64,000 nucleotides of DNA, taken from NCBI GenBank assembly GCA_964573885.1, contig CAZNLL010000002.1, forward strand, positions 1-64,000, written 5' to 3'. The position numbers and the translations under genes were made by a program. Below, piece after piece: positions 15,165 through 24,189 of the stretch (its first letter is position 1; the number at the start of each line of letters is the position of its first letter). The notes under the pieces were generated by a model. That model was given only the letters and a program-made list of their open reading frames with translations. It did no database searches and was not told where the DNA came from. Origin of the DNA: CAZNLL01 sp964573885 (lineage in GTDB: Bacteria > Desulfobacterota > DSM-4660 > Desulfatiglandales > Desulfatiglandaceae).

Positions 15165-15533
15165 ATGTCACTGGATTGGGGACCGCATTTTATTGTTCCA
15201 TCGGAGAGTCTCAAAAGCTTCTCCGGCGTTGTTCGATTGAGGGAAAGCCTCGATGAAGACCTGCTACACAAAGAGCTCAAAGCCCTTGGCATCTCCGGGG
15301 GCGTGGTAAAAGTCAGCAACCCTTGGTATTTTCGCAAAAAAGGCGCCGAGACCTGGGTCAAGGTCGGGGAGTCTCAAGACAAGGATGAAAATTTTCCTGT
15401 CAAGTGGGATACATCGCGTCTGGAAAACGGGCCTTACGAGGTCCTCGGACTGATGCATGTATTTGTCATGGATCAAGATAATGAGCATGTCATCGCCCGC
15501 CAGAACATCGTGGAAGTGACAGTCAATAATTAA
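15165..15533 (+). CDS. conserved-looking protein of unknown function
   Basis: A 122-residue protein I do not recognise. AAAGGAGG lies six bases before the ATG, implying strong translation. There is no signal peptide, membrane helix or cysteine. The pattern of alternating strands, with FPVKWDTSRLENGPYEVLGL followed by HVFVMDQDNEHVIARQNIVEV, resembles the last strands of an immunoglobulin-like domain, where a W-x-T-x-x-L-x-N-G-x-Y turn is common. That is a fold guess only. It is monocistronic: pgl is divergent and the next gene is 400 bp away behind its own promoter. Confidence 0.6.
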   Translation: MSLDWGPHFIVPSESLKSFSGVVRLRESLDEDLLHKELKALGISGGVVKVSNPWYFRKKGAETWVKVGESQDKDENFPVKWDTSRLENGPYEVLGLMHVFVMDQDNEHVIARQNIVEVTVNN

Positions 15534-15796
15534 AGAAGGCCCTGATTTCCTTAGGAGACGCGGAGCCTTGGATTTTTGGCCCCTCTCTTTTCATCTGTTC
15601 ATACAGAGTACACCTTATCCTGCCCACACAGCCGTGTTTATTGCGGGTGCGGGTGAGGTGTCTCGCCATCTTTGTAAGCGTCGCGGTACCCCGCGGTTAC
15701 ACAACCATTGGATCAAGGCCCACCCAGGAGCTTGAGCCGTTAAGGCCCCGGCCGCTTACAAGGGTGGAGTAACGGTGATTTCAGTCAAAAATCCGC

Positions 15797-15824
15797 TTGA
15801 CAAATACACGATGGATAGTAAAAT
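15797..15824 (+). promoter_or_regulatory. sigma-70 type promoter upstream of glutamate synthase
   Basis: TTGACA at 15797-15802 and TAAAAT at 15819-15824 with a 16-bp spacer, followed by an AT-rich initiation region. Transcription would start near 15831 and run through the two hairpins before the TTG start at 15948. Confidence 0.6.
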
Positions 15825-15855
15825 AAAAATTTATTTTAAAATTGAGATCATAATT

Positions 15856-15871
15856 CGCACAACGGCGTGCG
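15856..15871 (+). ncRNA. leader hairpin, possible aptamer part
   Basis: CGCAC pairs with GTGCG around an AACGGC loop, seven bases before the terminator stem. With the terminator this makes a leader of about 85 bases from the inferred start. It matches no riboswitch class I can name with confidence; the ACGG loop recalls guanidine-II hairpins, but the second hairpin lacks it. Confidence 0.35.
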
Positions 15872-15877
15872 ATAGAC

Positions 15878-15916
15878 AAAGGCGTCCATTTCCCAGGGGG
15901 AAAGACGCCTTTTTTT
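15878..15916 (+). terminator. intrinsic terminator/attenuator in the glutamate synthase leader
   Basis: GGCGTC (15881-15886) pairs with GACGCC (15904-15909), extended by AAA/TTT pairing, and is followed by a run of seven T at 15910-15916. It lies after the promoter at 15797 and 32 bp before the coding start, so it must be read through or antiterminated for the gene to be expressed. Confidence 0.7.
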
Positions 15917-15947
15917 ATGCCAAAACACCAAGAGGAGGAAAAAAGCA

Positions 15948-17531
15948 TTGAACTTACACAGACCCAACGCCAATGAAGCCCTTCAGACCAAAAACCGCTC
16001 CCGCGATGTGGCCCCCCAATCAGGGATATGCAGCAGGTGTATCGACGGGTGCAAAGGAAACTGCGATATGTTCAGGGCCACCTTCCGGGGCAGGGAACTC
16101 CTCTACCCTGAGCCATTCGGCAGTATCACGGCCGGTGCGGACAAGGATTACCCCGTTGATTACTCCCATCTTAACATCATGGGTTACGCCTTTGGCGCAA
16201 AAGGCATGGAAGCGGACCCGGACAAAGCCACTTTCCCGGCCGTAGACACGGAAACCTCCTTTGGGGTTACAGACAAGGTCAAGATGAAGGTCCCTATTTT
16301 TACGGGGGCCTTGGGCAGCACGGATATCGCCCAGAAAAACTGGGAGCATTTTGCAATCGGTGCTGCTATTAGCGGCATCACCCTTGTGTGCGGAGAAAAC
16401 GTCTGCGGCATAGACCCGCAGTTGGAGTTTGATAAGAACGGCAAGGTGAAAAACTCTCCGGAAATGGATCGACGTATCGCGGAATACCGCCGCTATCATG
16501 AAGGATACGGAGATATTCTGGTCCAGCTCAACGTAGAAGATACCCGTAACGGGGTCGCCGAATATGTCCTGGAAAAGCTGGGCGTGGAGACCATTGAACT
16601 GAAATGGGGGCAAGGAGCCAAGTGTATCGGTGGTGAAATCAAGGTAAACTCTCTGGACCGAGCCATACAATTGAAAAAAAGGGGTTACATCGTAACCCCG
16701 GACCCGGAAATCCCCGCCTACCAAGCCGCCTTCAGGGCAGGCCCTTTGAAACAATTTGAACGCCATTCCCGCCTCGGATTTGTGGCTCAGGAATCCTTTA
16801 TGAAGGAAGTGGAAAGGCTTCGCAGCTTAGGGGCCAAACGCATCACCCTTAAGACCGGGGCCTATCCCATGCGGGAACTGGCCATGGCCATACGCTGGTC
16901 GAGTGATGCCAAAATCGATCTTCTGACCATAGATGGAGCACCCGGAGGGACAGGGATGAGCCCGTGGAGGATGATGGCTGAATGGGGCGTCCCTTCCATC
17001 TATTTGCATTCCATGGCCTATGAGCTCTGTGATCGTTTGGCCCAGCGGGGATTGTGGGTCCCCGACATCGCCTTTGCCGGGGGATTTTCCTCAGAAGATC
17101 ACGTGTTCAAGGCCTTGGCCCTTGGCGCCCCTTACTGCAAGGCCGTGTGCATGGGCCGTGCCTTGATGATCCCGGGCATGGTCGGGAAAAACGCCGAAAA
17201 ATGGCTGAGAGGGGAACAAGGGGGCCTTCCCGCCACCGTTTCAAGATTTGGCTCCACAAAAGAAGAAATTTTCATGAATTACGAGGTCTTGAAAGAAAAA
17301 TATGGCTCTGATGTGGAAAAGCTTCCCTTAGGCGCCATAGGGATCTATAGTGCCACCGATAAGATAAAGGTGGGACTTCAGCAATTGATGGCCGGTTCAA
17401 GGAACTGGGAAGTCAAATACATCAGTCGTAAGGACATATTCTCTCTCACGGAAGAATGTGAGAAGATAACGGGTATCCCTTATGTCATGGATGCTTACAG
17501 GGAAGAGGCCCTTAAAATAATAGACGCTTAA
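15948..17531 (+). CDS. FMN-binding glutamate synthase family protein
   Basis: A 527-residue protein of the stand-alone glutamate synthase central/FMN domain family. The FMN/substrate barrel shows LDLLTIDGAPGGTGMSPWRM-type loops near residue 320-345, GFVAQESFMKEVERL, and IAFAGGFSSEDHVFKALALGA with CKAVCMGRALM, where the family has its phosphate loop and cluster cysteines. A cysteine-rich N-terminus (CSRCIDGCKGNCDM, 24-37) may carry an extra iron-sulfur cluster. There is no glutaminase domain, so glutamine-dependent GOGAT activity would need a partner; ammonia transfer or another amine acceptor is possible. TTG start with GAGGAGG nine bases upstream. Expression probably depends on the leader terminator. 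Confidence 0.82.
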   Translation: MNLHRPNANEALQTKNRSRDVAPQSGICSRCIDGCKGNCDMFRATFRGRELLYPEPFGSITAGADKDYPVDYSHLNIMGYAFGAKGMEADPDKATFPAVDTETSFGVTDKVKMKVPIFTGALGSTDIAQKNWEHFAIGAAISGITLVCGENVCGIDPQLEFDKNGKVKNSPEMDRRIAEYRRYHEGYGDILVQLNVEDTRNGVAEYVLEKLGVETIELKWGQGAKCIGGEIKVNSLDRAIQLKKRGYIVTPDPEIPAYQAAFRAGPLKQFERHSRLGFVAQESFMKEVERLRSLGAKRITLKTGAYPMRELAMAIRWSSDAKIDLLTIDGAPGGTGMSPWRMMAEWGVPSIYLHSMAYELCDRLAQRGLWVPDIAFAGGFSSEDHVFKALALGAPYCKAVCMGRALMIPGMVGKNAEKWLRGEQGGLPATVSRFGSTKEEIFMNYEVLKEKYGSDVEKLPLGAIGIYSATDKIKVGLQQLMAGSRNWEVKYISRKDIFSLTEECEKITGIPYVMDAYREEALKIIDA

Positions 17532-17837
17532 AAGATCCGAACTCAGAGAGGCCGAACTTGATTTAACCCCCGGAAGGAGAAAAATTGCCTTGCCTCCTCT
17601 TGGGTTTCCCGGGCTCCTCCCAGGTGGCGGGAATTCTCCACGAAAGGGAACCTCCGCCCTTAAGGCTCTCATGAGCGACTGGAACTGGGCTTGATTCAGT
17701 ATCTTACCTTTTAATTTCAAGAGAATTGAGCCCCATCCACGGGTCTTCAAACAAATCCAGGGGTGAACCAAAAATAAAAAAAATTACGCATCCATCCGGA
17801 TTCGATATACTGAAGCTCAGTCCAGGCCCAAAACATC
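17532..17837. other. intergenic gap
   Basis: About 300 bp. No supported gene, repeat or clear terminator is seen. The reverse-strand frame here lacks family resemblance and runs into the glutamate synthase gene. Confidence 0.3.
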
Positions 17838-20810
17838 ATGAACCAAGAAAAAACTGCCCCTCCCTTCGCATTCCATTCACGTTTTAAGCTTTACCACGAA
17901 CTCATGTCAATTAAGGTCAAGGAGATCCTTCTGGTCTCCAGCCCTTACGACGCCTTCATAATGGAGGAGGACGGGAGCCTTGCATCCAGGATAATAAATG
18001 AATACAGCGGACTGAACCTGAGTCAGCCCCCCAGGGTGACTCGAACTTCTTCGGTCTATGATGCCTTGGCCCTTTTGAAGGTAAGAGCTTTTGACATGGT
18101 TCTGACGACGCCGCATCTAGAGGAAATGGACGCCCTCTCCTTTGGTTTGGAGATAAAAAAAATATCCCCGGGCTTGCCCGTTATCCTTTTGGCCCACAGT
18201 GTCAAGGGTATTTATCCACTTCCAGAGGATACGAATTGTGAGGGGATAGATAAAATTTTTATCTGGTCGGGTAATTCCGATCTGCTCCTGGCCATGGTCA
18301 AAAACGCTGAAGACCACCTAAACGTTGATCTTGACACCCGGAAAGCAATGGTCCGGGTTCTCTTGCTGGTAGAAGACTCCCCGCTTTATTATTCCTTTTT
18401 TTTGCCCATTATCTATAAGGAAATCGTACGACAGACCCAGGCTGTGCTCAAGGTTGGTCTTAACGAAGAACACAGACTCATCACCATGAGGGCAAGACCT
18501 AAGATACTCCTGGCCACGACCTATGAGGAAGCAATCGAGCTTTACGAAAAATATCGCTCCTTTCTTTTCGGTGTCATATCTGATGTCCGTTTACCAAGGG
18601 AGCGGAAATTGCAAAACAACGCGGGATTTTTTTTGCTTTCTAAAATCAGGAAAGAAGTCCCGGATATTCCCTTGCTCTTATTGAGTTCGGAGCCAAAAAA
18701 CATTGAGAAGGCCGTTCAAATCCCCGCCCTATTTCTTGATAAAAATTCGCCACATCTCCTGTCAGAGATAAGCGCTTTTTTTAAGACCCACCTCGGCTTT
18801 GGAGATTTTATTTTCCGCATGCCGGACGGAATTGAGATTGACCGGGCCCCGGACCTCCGCACCCTGGAGGAAAAACTGCATCAAATACCGGATGAGTGCC
18901 TTTGCTATCATGCGGAACGCAACCATTTTTCCAATTGGCTCATGGCCCGGTCTGAAATAGCCCTTGCATCCAAATTCCGCCTGGTTCAGGCCTCTGAATT
19001 CGAGTGTGTTCCTGATATGCGAGAATACATTATTTCCAACATCCGGGAACTGCGCAAATTACGCCAAAAGGGAGTGGTTATTAGGTTCAGGGCGGAGGAT
19101 TTCGAACCCGAGATTACCGATTTTCTGAAGATAGGCCGGGGGTCTCTGGGAGGTAAGGCCCGGGGTCTGGCGTTTATGTCTTCGCTCCTTGTACAAAATC
19201 AGGAACTTCATGAAAAATATCCTGACATCAACATCAAAATTCCAAAGACTTTAGTAGTCTGCACTGATGCTTTTGATTCCTTTATAACGGAAAACAATCT
19301 TGAAATATTCGCCAAGGAGGGCTTTACAGATGATGAAGTAGAAAAGGCTTTTTTGGAAGCTGATATGCCGCAATGGGTGTTGAGCGACCTGGAGGCCTTT
19401 GTGGCCAAGGTCACCGTCCCCCTTTCAGTCCGTTCTTCAAGTCTCTTAGAAGACGCCCAATTTCAGCCATATGCGGGGCTTTATCAGACTTACATGATCC
19501 CCAACAATCATCCCGATCCTTCGGTTCGACTCAGTGACCTTACCAGGGCCATCAAGCTTGTCTACGCATCTACATATTATGAAAGCCCCAAGGCATTTTC
19601 AAGAAGCACCGCCAATCAACCCAAGTCAGAGTCAATGGCTGTGATCATCCAGCAACTTTCCGGGAAAGAATACGGCAATTATCTTTATCCGGCTATATCA
19701 GGAGTAGCTCAATCCCATAACTTCTATCCTGTATCCCGTATGAAACCCGAAGAGGGCATTGCGCACATCGCTCTGGGTCTGGGGAAAACGGTCGTGGACG
19801 GTGAAAAGACACTGCGGTTTTCTCCAAAGCATCCACAAATAATGCCTCAATTTTCAACGGTCGATGACATTCTCAAGAACGCCCAGCGGTATTTTTACGC
19901 CCTCAAGACCAGAGGTTATGCCGGAGAGCCACAATCCTGGAAAAACTCCAATCTCGAAAAAAGAGAGGTGGATGAGGCCGAAGATGACTTCCCCGTGAAG
20001 ATGCTCGCCAGCACCTATATCCCGCAAGAGGAACGCATTAGAGATACGGCCTCTCTCCCCGGGCCCAAGATCCTTACATTCGCGCAGGTATTGAAATACG
20101 GCCTTTTCCCCTTGCCTGGTCTGTTGTCCGATCTTCTGGTGCTGGGGCGCAAGGCCATGGGATGTCCTGTTGAAATCGAGTTTTCGGTGGACCTGAGCGC
20201 TGATAAAAGCCACAAAGGTAATTTCTTTTTCCTCCAGATAAGACCTATGGTCGCCGATGAGGAACGCTTTAATATCGAGATTAAGTCGGAGGAGATTGAA
20301 AAGGCTTTTTGCCGATCCATGCAGGCACTGGGAAACGGAAAAAACGAGCGGATCGCCGATATTGTCTATGTCAAGCCTGACGATTTTGAAACCAAAGCCA
20401 CCGTTCAGATCGCGGAGGAAATCAGCCGGATAAACGCGGTCCTGCAAAAAGAAAACCGACCTTACCTCTTAGTAGGTCCTGGTCGGTGGGGCTCCGCCGA
20501 CAGATGGCTGGGCATTCCCGTTCAATGGCGGCATATTTCAGGGGTGGGGGCTATTATCGAACTCAGGAATGAAAAATTAAAGGCCGATCCTTCCCAAGGG
20601 TCCCACTTTTTTCAAAATATTACATCCTTAGGCATTGATTATCTAACTGTCACAGAAGGTCCTGAATCAGAAGACCGCTTTGACTGGGATTGGATAAACT
20701 CGCTGACTGTAATTCAGGAAACGACGTACCTAAGGCATGTAAGGCTGGAAAGACCAATGGTCCTAAAAATTGACGGGAGAAAATCTCTTGGTGTGATCCT
20801 GGCGGATTAG
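17838..20810 (+). CDS. receiver-like / PEP-pyruvate-binding (PPDK ATP-grasp) fusion protein
   Basis: A 990-residue multidomain protein. Residues about 25-160 look like a degenerate receiver lacking the phospho-aspartate. Residues about 168-310 are a second receiver with VEDS, VISDVRLP (aspartate) and FLDKN (lysine). From about 430 it carries the ATP-grasp domain of PEP synthase/PPDK: GRGSLGGKARGLAF, VPLSVRSSSLLEDAQFQPYAGLYQ and EIEFSVD near 770. The swivelling histidine domain (TSHA motif) and the TIM barrel are absent, so it cannot be a complete PEP synthase. A phosphorylation-linked ATP-dependent regulator or kinase is possible. It precedes gdhA by 100 bp on the same strand. Confidence 0.82.
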   Translation: MNQEKTAPPFAFHSRFKLYHELMSIKVKEILLVSSPYDAFIMEEDGSLASRIINEYSGLNLSQPPRVTRTSSVYDALALLKVRAFDMVLTTPHLEEMDALSFGLEIKKISPGLPVILLAHSVKGIYPLPEDTNCEGIDKIFIWSGNSDLLLAMVKNAEDHLNVDLDTRKAMVRVLLLVEDSPLYYSFFLPIIYKEIVRQTQAVLKVGLNEEHRLITMRARPKILLATTYEEAIELYEKYRSFLFGVISDVRLPRERKLQNNAGFFLLSKIRKEVPDIPLLLLSSEPKNIEKAVQIPALFLDKNSPHLLSEISAFFKTHLGFGDFIFRMPDGIEIDRAPDLRTLEEKLHQIPDECLCYHAERNHFSNWLMARSEIALASKFRLVQASEFECVPDMREYIISNIRELRKLRQKGVVIRFRAEDFEPEITDFLKIGRGSLGGKARGLAFMSSLLVQNQELHEKYPDINIKIPKTLVVCTDAFDSFITENNLEIFAKEGFTDDEVEKAFLEADMPQWVLSDLEAFVAKVTVPLSVRSSSLLEDAQFQPYAGLYQTYMIPNNHPDPSVRLSDLTRAIKLVYASTYYESPKAFSRSTANQPKSESMAVIIQQLSGKEYGNYLYPAISGVAQSHNFYPVSRMKPEEGIAHIALGLGKTVVDGEKTLRFSPKHPQIMPQFSTVDDILKNAQRYFYALKTRGYAGEPQSWKNSNLEKREVDEAEDDFPVKMLASTYIPQEERIRDTASLPGPKILTFAQVLKYGLFPLPGLLSDLLVLGRKAMGCPVEIEFSVDLSADKSHKGNFFFLQIRPMVADEERFNIEIKSEEIEKAFCRSMQALGNGKNERIADIVYVKPDDFETKATVQIAEEISRINAVLQKENRPYLLVGPGRWGSADRWLGIPVQWRHISGVGAIIELRNEKLKADPSQGSHFFQNITSLGIDYLTVTEGPESEDRFDWDWINSLTVIQETTYLRHVRLERPMVLKIDGRKSLGVILAD

Positions 20811-20910
20811 GGACTCAGCAAGGGGAATTGAAGAGGTTACAGATTCTAAATTTTCTTTGTACCTTTTATGTCCAAAGCGGAAACTCAATAACTATATTAG
20901 GAGGTTGGAT

Positions 20911-22260
20911 ATGTCGGAGATCTTAAATCTACTAATGGCAAGAGACCCGAACCAAAATGAATTTCATCAGGCGGTAAAAGAAGTCCTGGAAAGCGTCGAG
21001 CCTGTCCTGGACCGGGAGCCGGAGTACAGGCAGGCCGCTGTGCTGGAAAGAGTAACTGAACCGGAACGGGTGATCATGTTCCGAGTCCCCTGGATGGACG
21101 ACGAGGGACAGGTGCATGTAAATCGGGGTTTCAGGATAGAGATGAACAGCGCTCTCGGACCTTATAAGGGCGGACTCCGCTTCCACCCTTCAGTAAACTT
21201 GAGCATCCTCAAGTTCCTGGCTTTTGAGCAGGTCTTTAAAAACGCCCTGACCACCCTGTCGATGGGAGGGGCGAAAGGTGGTTCTGACTTTGATCCCAAG
21301 GGGAAGTCTGATAATGAAGTCATGCGGTTCTGTCAGAGTTTCATGTCCGAGCTTTATCGCCATGTCGGCCCGAACACAGATATCCCCGCCGGAGACATCG
21401 GCGTTGGGGCCAGAGAAATCGGCTTCCTTTTTGGTATGTATAAAAAATTGAAAAACGAATTCACCGGTGTATTAACCGGCAAAAGCCTTGGATGGGGGGG
21501 AAGCCTCATCCGACCGGAGGCAACCGGTTATGGCGCTGTCTACTTTGCGGCAGAGATGCTCGCCACCAAAACCAGATCCCTTGAAGGCAAGGTGTGTCTT
21601 GTATCAGGTGCAGGCAATGTGGCTCAGTTTACAGTGGAAAAAATAATTGAGTTGGGCGGTAAGGTGGTCACTCTTTCCGATTCATCAGGTCACATCTATG
21701 ATGAAGAGGGTATTGACAAGGAAAAGCTGGCCTTTATTATGCGTCTCAAAAACGTCAGGCGTGCCAGGATCAGTGAATATATTGATAAATATTCAGAGGC
21801 TGCATATACGGAAGCCGACACCACCTTGGACCATAATCCCTTATGGGACCACAAGGCCGACTGTGCCTTTCCCAGCGCTACACAAAATGAAATCAATGAA
21901 AAAGATGCCCAGAACTTGATAAACAACGGCGTACAGCTGGTATGTGAAGGGGCGAACATGCCATCCACCCCTGAGGCCGTGGATATATATCTGGATAATA
22001 AGATCCTTTATGCTCCGGGTAAGGCGGCCAATGCCGGTGGTGTGGCAGTATCCGGACTGGAAATGGCCCAAAACAGCATGCGTTTGAACTGGCCCAGAGA
22101 TGAAGTAGAGAGTCGACTTAAGATGATCATGAAAAATATTCACAGGAGTTGCCTAGACGCAGCAGCAGAATACGGCCAGCCCGGCAACTATGTGGCAGGG
22201 GCTAACATTGCCGGTTTCGTCAAGGTCGTTCATGCCATGTTGGACCAGGGGCTGGTATAA
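20911..22260 (+). CDS. gdhA: glutamate dehydrogenase
   Basis: A 449-residue hexameric-type glutamate dehydrogenase, interconverting 2-oxoglutarate plus ammonia and glutamate with a nicotinamide cofactor. Seen are PYKGGLRFHPSVN (substrate loop), the catalytic-lysine motif LSMGGAKGGSDFDPKG, PAGDIGVGAREIG, and the Rossmann glycine motif GAGNVAQFTVEKI. Length and C-terminus match the short NADP-type subfamily. I chose the ATG at 20911 because AGGAGG lies six bases before it; the frame is open further upstream. With the glutamate synthase and receiver/ATP-grasp genes it makes a rightward nitrogen-assimilation block, followed by a hairpin and a convergent radical SAM gene. Confidence 0.95.
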   Translation: MSEILNLLMARDPNQNEFHQAVKEVLESVEPVLDREPEYRQAAVLERVTEPERVIMFRVPWMDDEGQVHVNRGFRIEMNSALGPYKGGLRFHPSVNLSILKFLAFEQVFKNALTTLSMGGAKGGSDFDPKGKSDNEVMRFCQSFMSELYRHVGPNTDIPAGDIGVGAREIGFLFGMYKKLKNEFTGVLTGKSLGWGGSLIRPEATGYGAVYFAAEMLATKTRSLEGKVCLVSGAGNVAQFTVEKIIELGGKVVTLSDSSGHIYDEEGIDKEKLAFIMRLKNVRRARISEYIDKYSEAAYTEADTTLDHNPLWDHKADCAFPSATQNEINEKDAQNLINNGVQLVCEGANMPSTPEAVDIYLDNKILYAPGKAANAGGVAVSGLEMAQNSMRLNWPRDEVESRLKMIMKNIHRSCLDAAAEYGQPGNYVAGANIAGFVKVVHAMLDQGLV

Positions 22261-22302
22261 AGTTTTTTTGCTTAGGTTTTTTTATCATTGGGCCGGTGGG
22301 TG

Positions 22303-22331
22303 GTTTTTCCAGGCCCACCGGTTCAAATCCA
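22303..22331. terminator. hairpin between convergent genes
   Basis: CCGGTGGG (22303-22310) pairs with CCCACCGG (22324-22331) between gdhA and the convergent radical SAM gene. No T-run follows on either strand, so intrinsic termination is uncertain, but position and strength suggest a shared 3' end signal. Confidence 0.5.
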
Positions 22332-22368
22332 AAACCAGAGCACGCGAGACATTCCAGGACGGGAGTTT

Positions 22369-24135
22369 TCACTTTTTGGCGGGGACGCACACCCCGCAAC
22401 GGTAACATTCGCCCACCTGGCAGGGCTCCGACTCCTCCCCTTTTAGGGCAAGCCCGTACTCGCGCTTCAAATACCGCTTTTGAATCCCGTGCTCAATGAA
22501 ATCCCATGGGAGCACTTCATCCAGGCCCCTGGGCCGGTGCACGAAGAAATCCGGGTTCACCTGGGAAAAACGAAGGGCTTTTGTCCAGTTGCCCCCTAAT
22601 TGATGGGCCTTTAAGAGGATGGACCCCACCCTTCTGTCCCCTGTTGACAGGAGGGCCTGCACATAGGCCCATTTGGGCACGTCCACGTTGAGGGTGACCC
22701 CCCCTTCCCTGGCCAGGGCATGGCGCAGCCACTTCTGTTTGCCCTTCAGGGAGGAGACCGGATCCATGGGAAACCACTGAAAGGGGGTAAAGGGTTTGGG
22801 GATGAAACAGTTCACGCTTAGTTTTATCCTGCCTATCTTTCCCCGGGGCGCCGCCGTCTTGATGAGGTGGTGCCTGATGACCTTCACCAGTTCCACGATC
22901 TGCTCCAGGTCGTCCTGTTCCTCCGTGGGCAGGCCGATGAGAAAATAGAGGCGGAGGGAGAAATTGCCTGCCTGTCCCACCCGCTTTACACAGTCGATGA
23001 TCTCATCCCGGGTCAGGTGCTTGTTGATCATCCGCCTAAGTCTCTCAGACCCGGCCTCGGGGGCGATGGTCACGGTCCTTTGTCCCCCCTTTTTGAGGTG
23101 ATGGAGGAGCCCTTCGGTCAGGGTGTCGGCGCGCAGGGAGGAAACAGAAAAAGAGCCGCCCTTCCTTACAATCAGCCCGGTGATGTGTTCTATACCGGGG
23201 ATGTCTGAAACAGACGGCGCCATAAGGCCCAGGCGTTTTGTCTCTTCCATGACCTCTTTAATGGTGGAGACGAGATGAGACTCATCCCTGGGCCGGGGAG
23301 GGCGGTATACATAACCGGCGGCACAAAAACGACATCCCCGGCCGCATCCCCGGCCCAATTCGATGAGGGTTTTGCCCGCAAAGGCCGTCTCAGGGGTGGT
23401 CACCACGGATGTGGGCGCCCTTCCTTCAACGGAAAGGGTTCTGGCCAGAGAGGCGGCCTTGATCTCTTCCGGAACCCCTTTCACAGTGGGATAAAAGGCC
23501 TTGAGGGTCCCGTCCCGGTGATAATCCACCCCATAGAAGGCCGGGACATACATGGAGGGCAGGCGGCGGGCCAGGTATTTCAGGATTCCTTCCTTTCCCC
23601 CCTTGCGAGGATCACACTCAAGCAACAGATCCAGGAAGGCATAAAGGTTGGCCTCGGCCTCGCCCAGGAGAAAGAAATCCATATAAGGAGCCAACGGCTC
23701 GGGGTTCAAAAAGGTGGAAACTCCACCGGCCATCACCAGGGGAAGGGGTTTGGACCTTTCCTCCGAGAAGAGAGGGATCCTTCCCATATCCAGCATCTTT
23801 AATACATGGGGGTAGTCGTTCTCAAAGGAAAGGGAAAAGGCGATCAGGTCAAATTGGTGAAGTGGGACCTGTGACTCTAATGAAAGGAGCGTCTTTCCTG
23901 ACTGAAGGTAGAGGGACATTTCTTGGCCTTCAGGCAGAAAAACGCGCTCCCCAACAATTTCCGGCCTCTGGTTGAGAAGATGGTAGACGATTTGAAAGCC
24001 CAGGTTTGACATGCCCAGGCGGTAATCATTGGGGTAGACGAGGCCCACAGAGAGCCTGCCGCCCCAATCTTTCCTCACAGTCCCCTTCTCTCTGGCCAGC
24101 CTGGCCCGATAAAGGGAGATAATGTCGCCAGGCAC
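22369..24135 (-). CDS. TIGR03960-like B12-binding radical SAM protein
   Basis: A 588-residue protein. The N-terminal part (GLVYPNDYRLGMSNLGFQIVY ... DLIAFSLSFENDY ... LVMAGGVSTFLNPEPLAPYMD) is a B12-binding-like Rossmann domain. The radical SAM core follows with CGRGCRFCAAGY near 265, then TIAPEAGSERLRRMINK and LYFLIGLPTEEQDDL. The C-terminus ends in CYRCGVCVPAKK, probably for an additional cluster. This architecture matches the family usually annotated TIGR03960, whose members are linked to RNA modification or are uncharacterised. The start is GTG. It follows ftsZ by 54 bp on the same strand and may be the last gene of that transcript. Confidence 0.85.
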   Translation of the reverse strand: MPGDIISLYRARLAREKGTVRKDWGGRLSVGLVYPNDYRLGMSNLGFQIVYHLLNQRPEIVGERVFLPEGQEMSLYLQSGKTLLSLESQVPLHQFDLIAFSLSFENDYPHVLKMLDMGRIPLFSEERSKPLPLVMAGGVSTFLNPEPLAPYMDFFLLGEAEANLYAFLDLLLECDPRKGGKEGILKYLARRLPSMYVPAFYGVDYHRDGTLKAFYPTVKGVPEEIKAASLARTLSVEGRAPTSVVTTPETAFAGKTLIELGRGCGRGCRFCAAGYVYRPPRPRDESHLVSTIKEVMEETKRLGLMAPSVSDIPGIEHITGLIVRKGGSFSVSSLRADTLTEGLLHHLKKGGQRTVTIAPEAGSERLRRMINKHLTRDEIIDCVKRVGQAGNFSLRLYFLIGLPTEEQDDLEQIVELVKVIRHHLIKTAAPRGKIGRIKLSVNCFIPKPFTPFQWFPMDPVSSLKGKQKWLRHALAREGGVTLNVDVPKWAYVQALLSTGDRRVGSILLKAHQLGGNWTKALRFSQVNPDFFVHRPRGLDEVLPWDFIEHGIQKRYLKREYGLALKGEESEPCQVGECYRCGVCVPAKK

Positions 24136-24189
24136 CGGTCACACTACCCTTTCGGTCGTGTCCGCCCCAAACCTCTCATGCCTTACCCC

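Larger units (their letters stand above)
15534..15947. other. intergenic region with GC-rich block, promoter and attenuator-like leader
   Basis: The first 250 bp hold no supported gene. A GC-rich stretch near 15640-15780 has several short repeats of CCGC/GCGG type. The last 150 bp contain the promoter and hairpins listed separately, leading into the glutamate synthase gene. Confidence 0.5.

Noticed and set aside
15640..15780. GC-rich repeats before the glutamate synthase promoter as a possible structured RNA.
   Set aside because: No consistent stems and no promoter leading into it were found.
17397..17771. A leftward 124-codon frame between glutamate synthase and the ATP-grasp fusion.
   Set aside because: It runs into the glutamate synthase coding region and shows no family or ribosome site.
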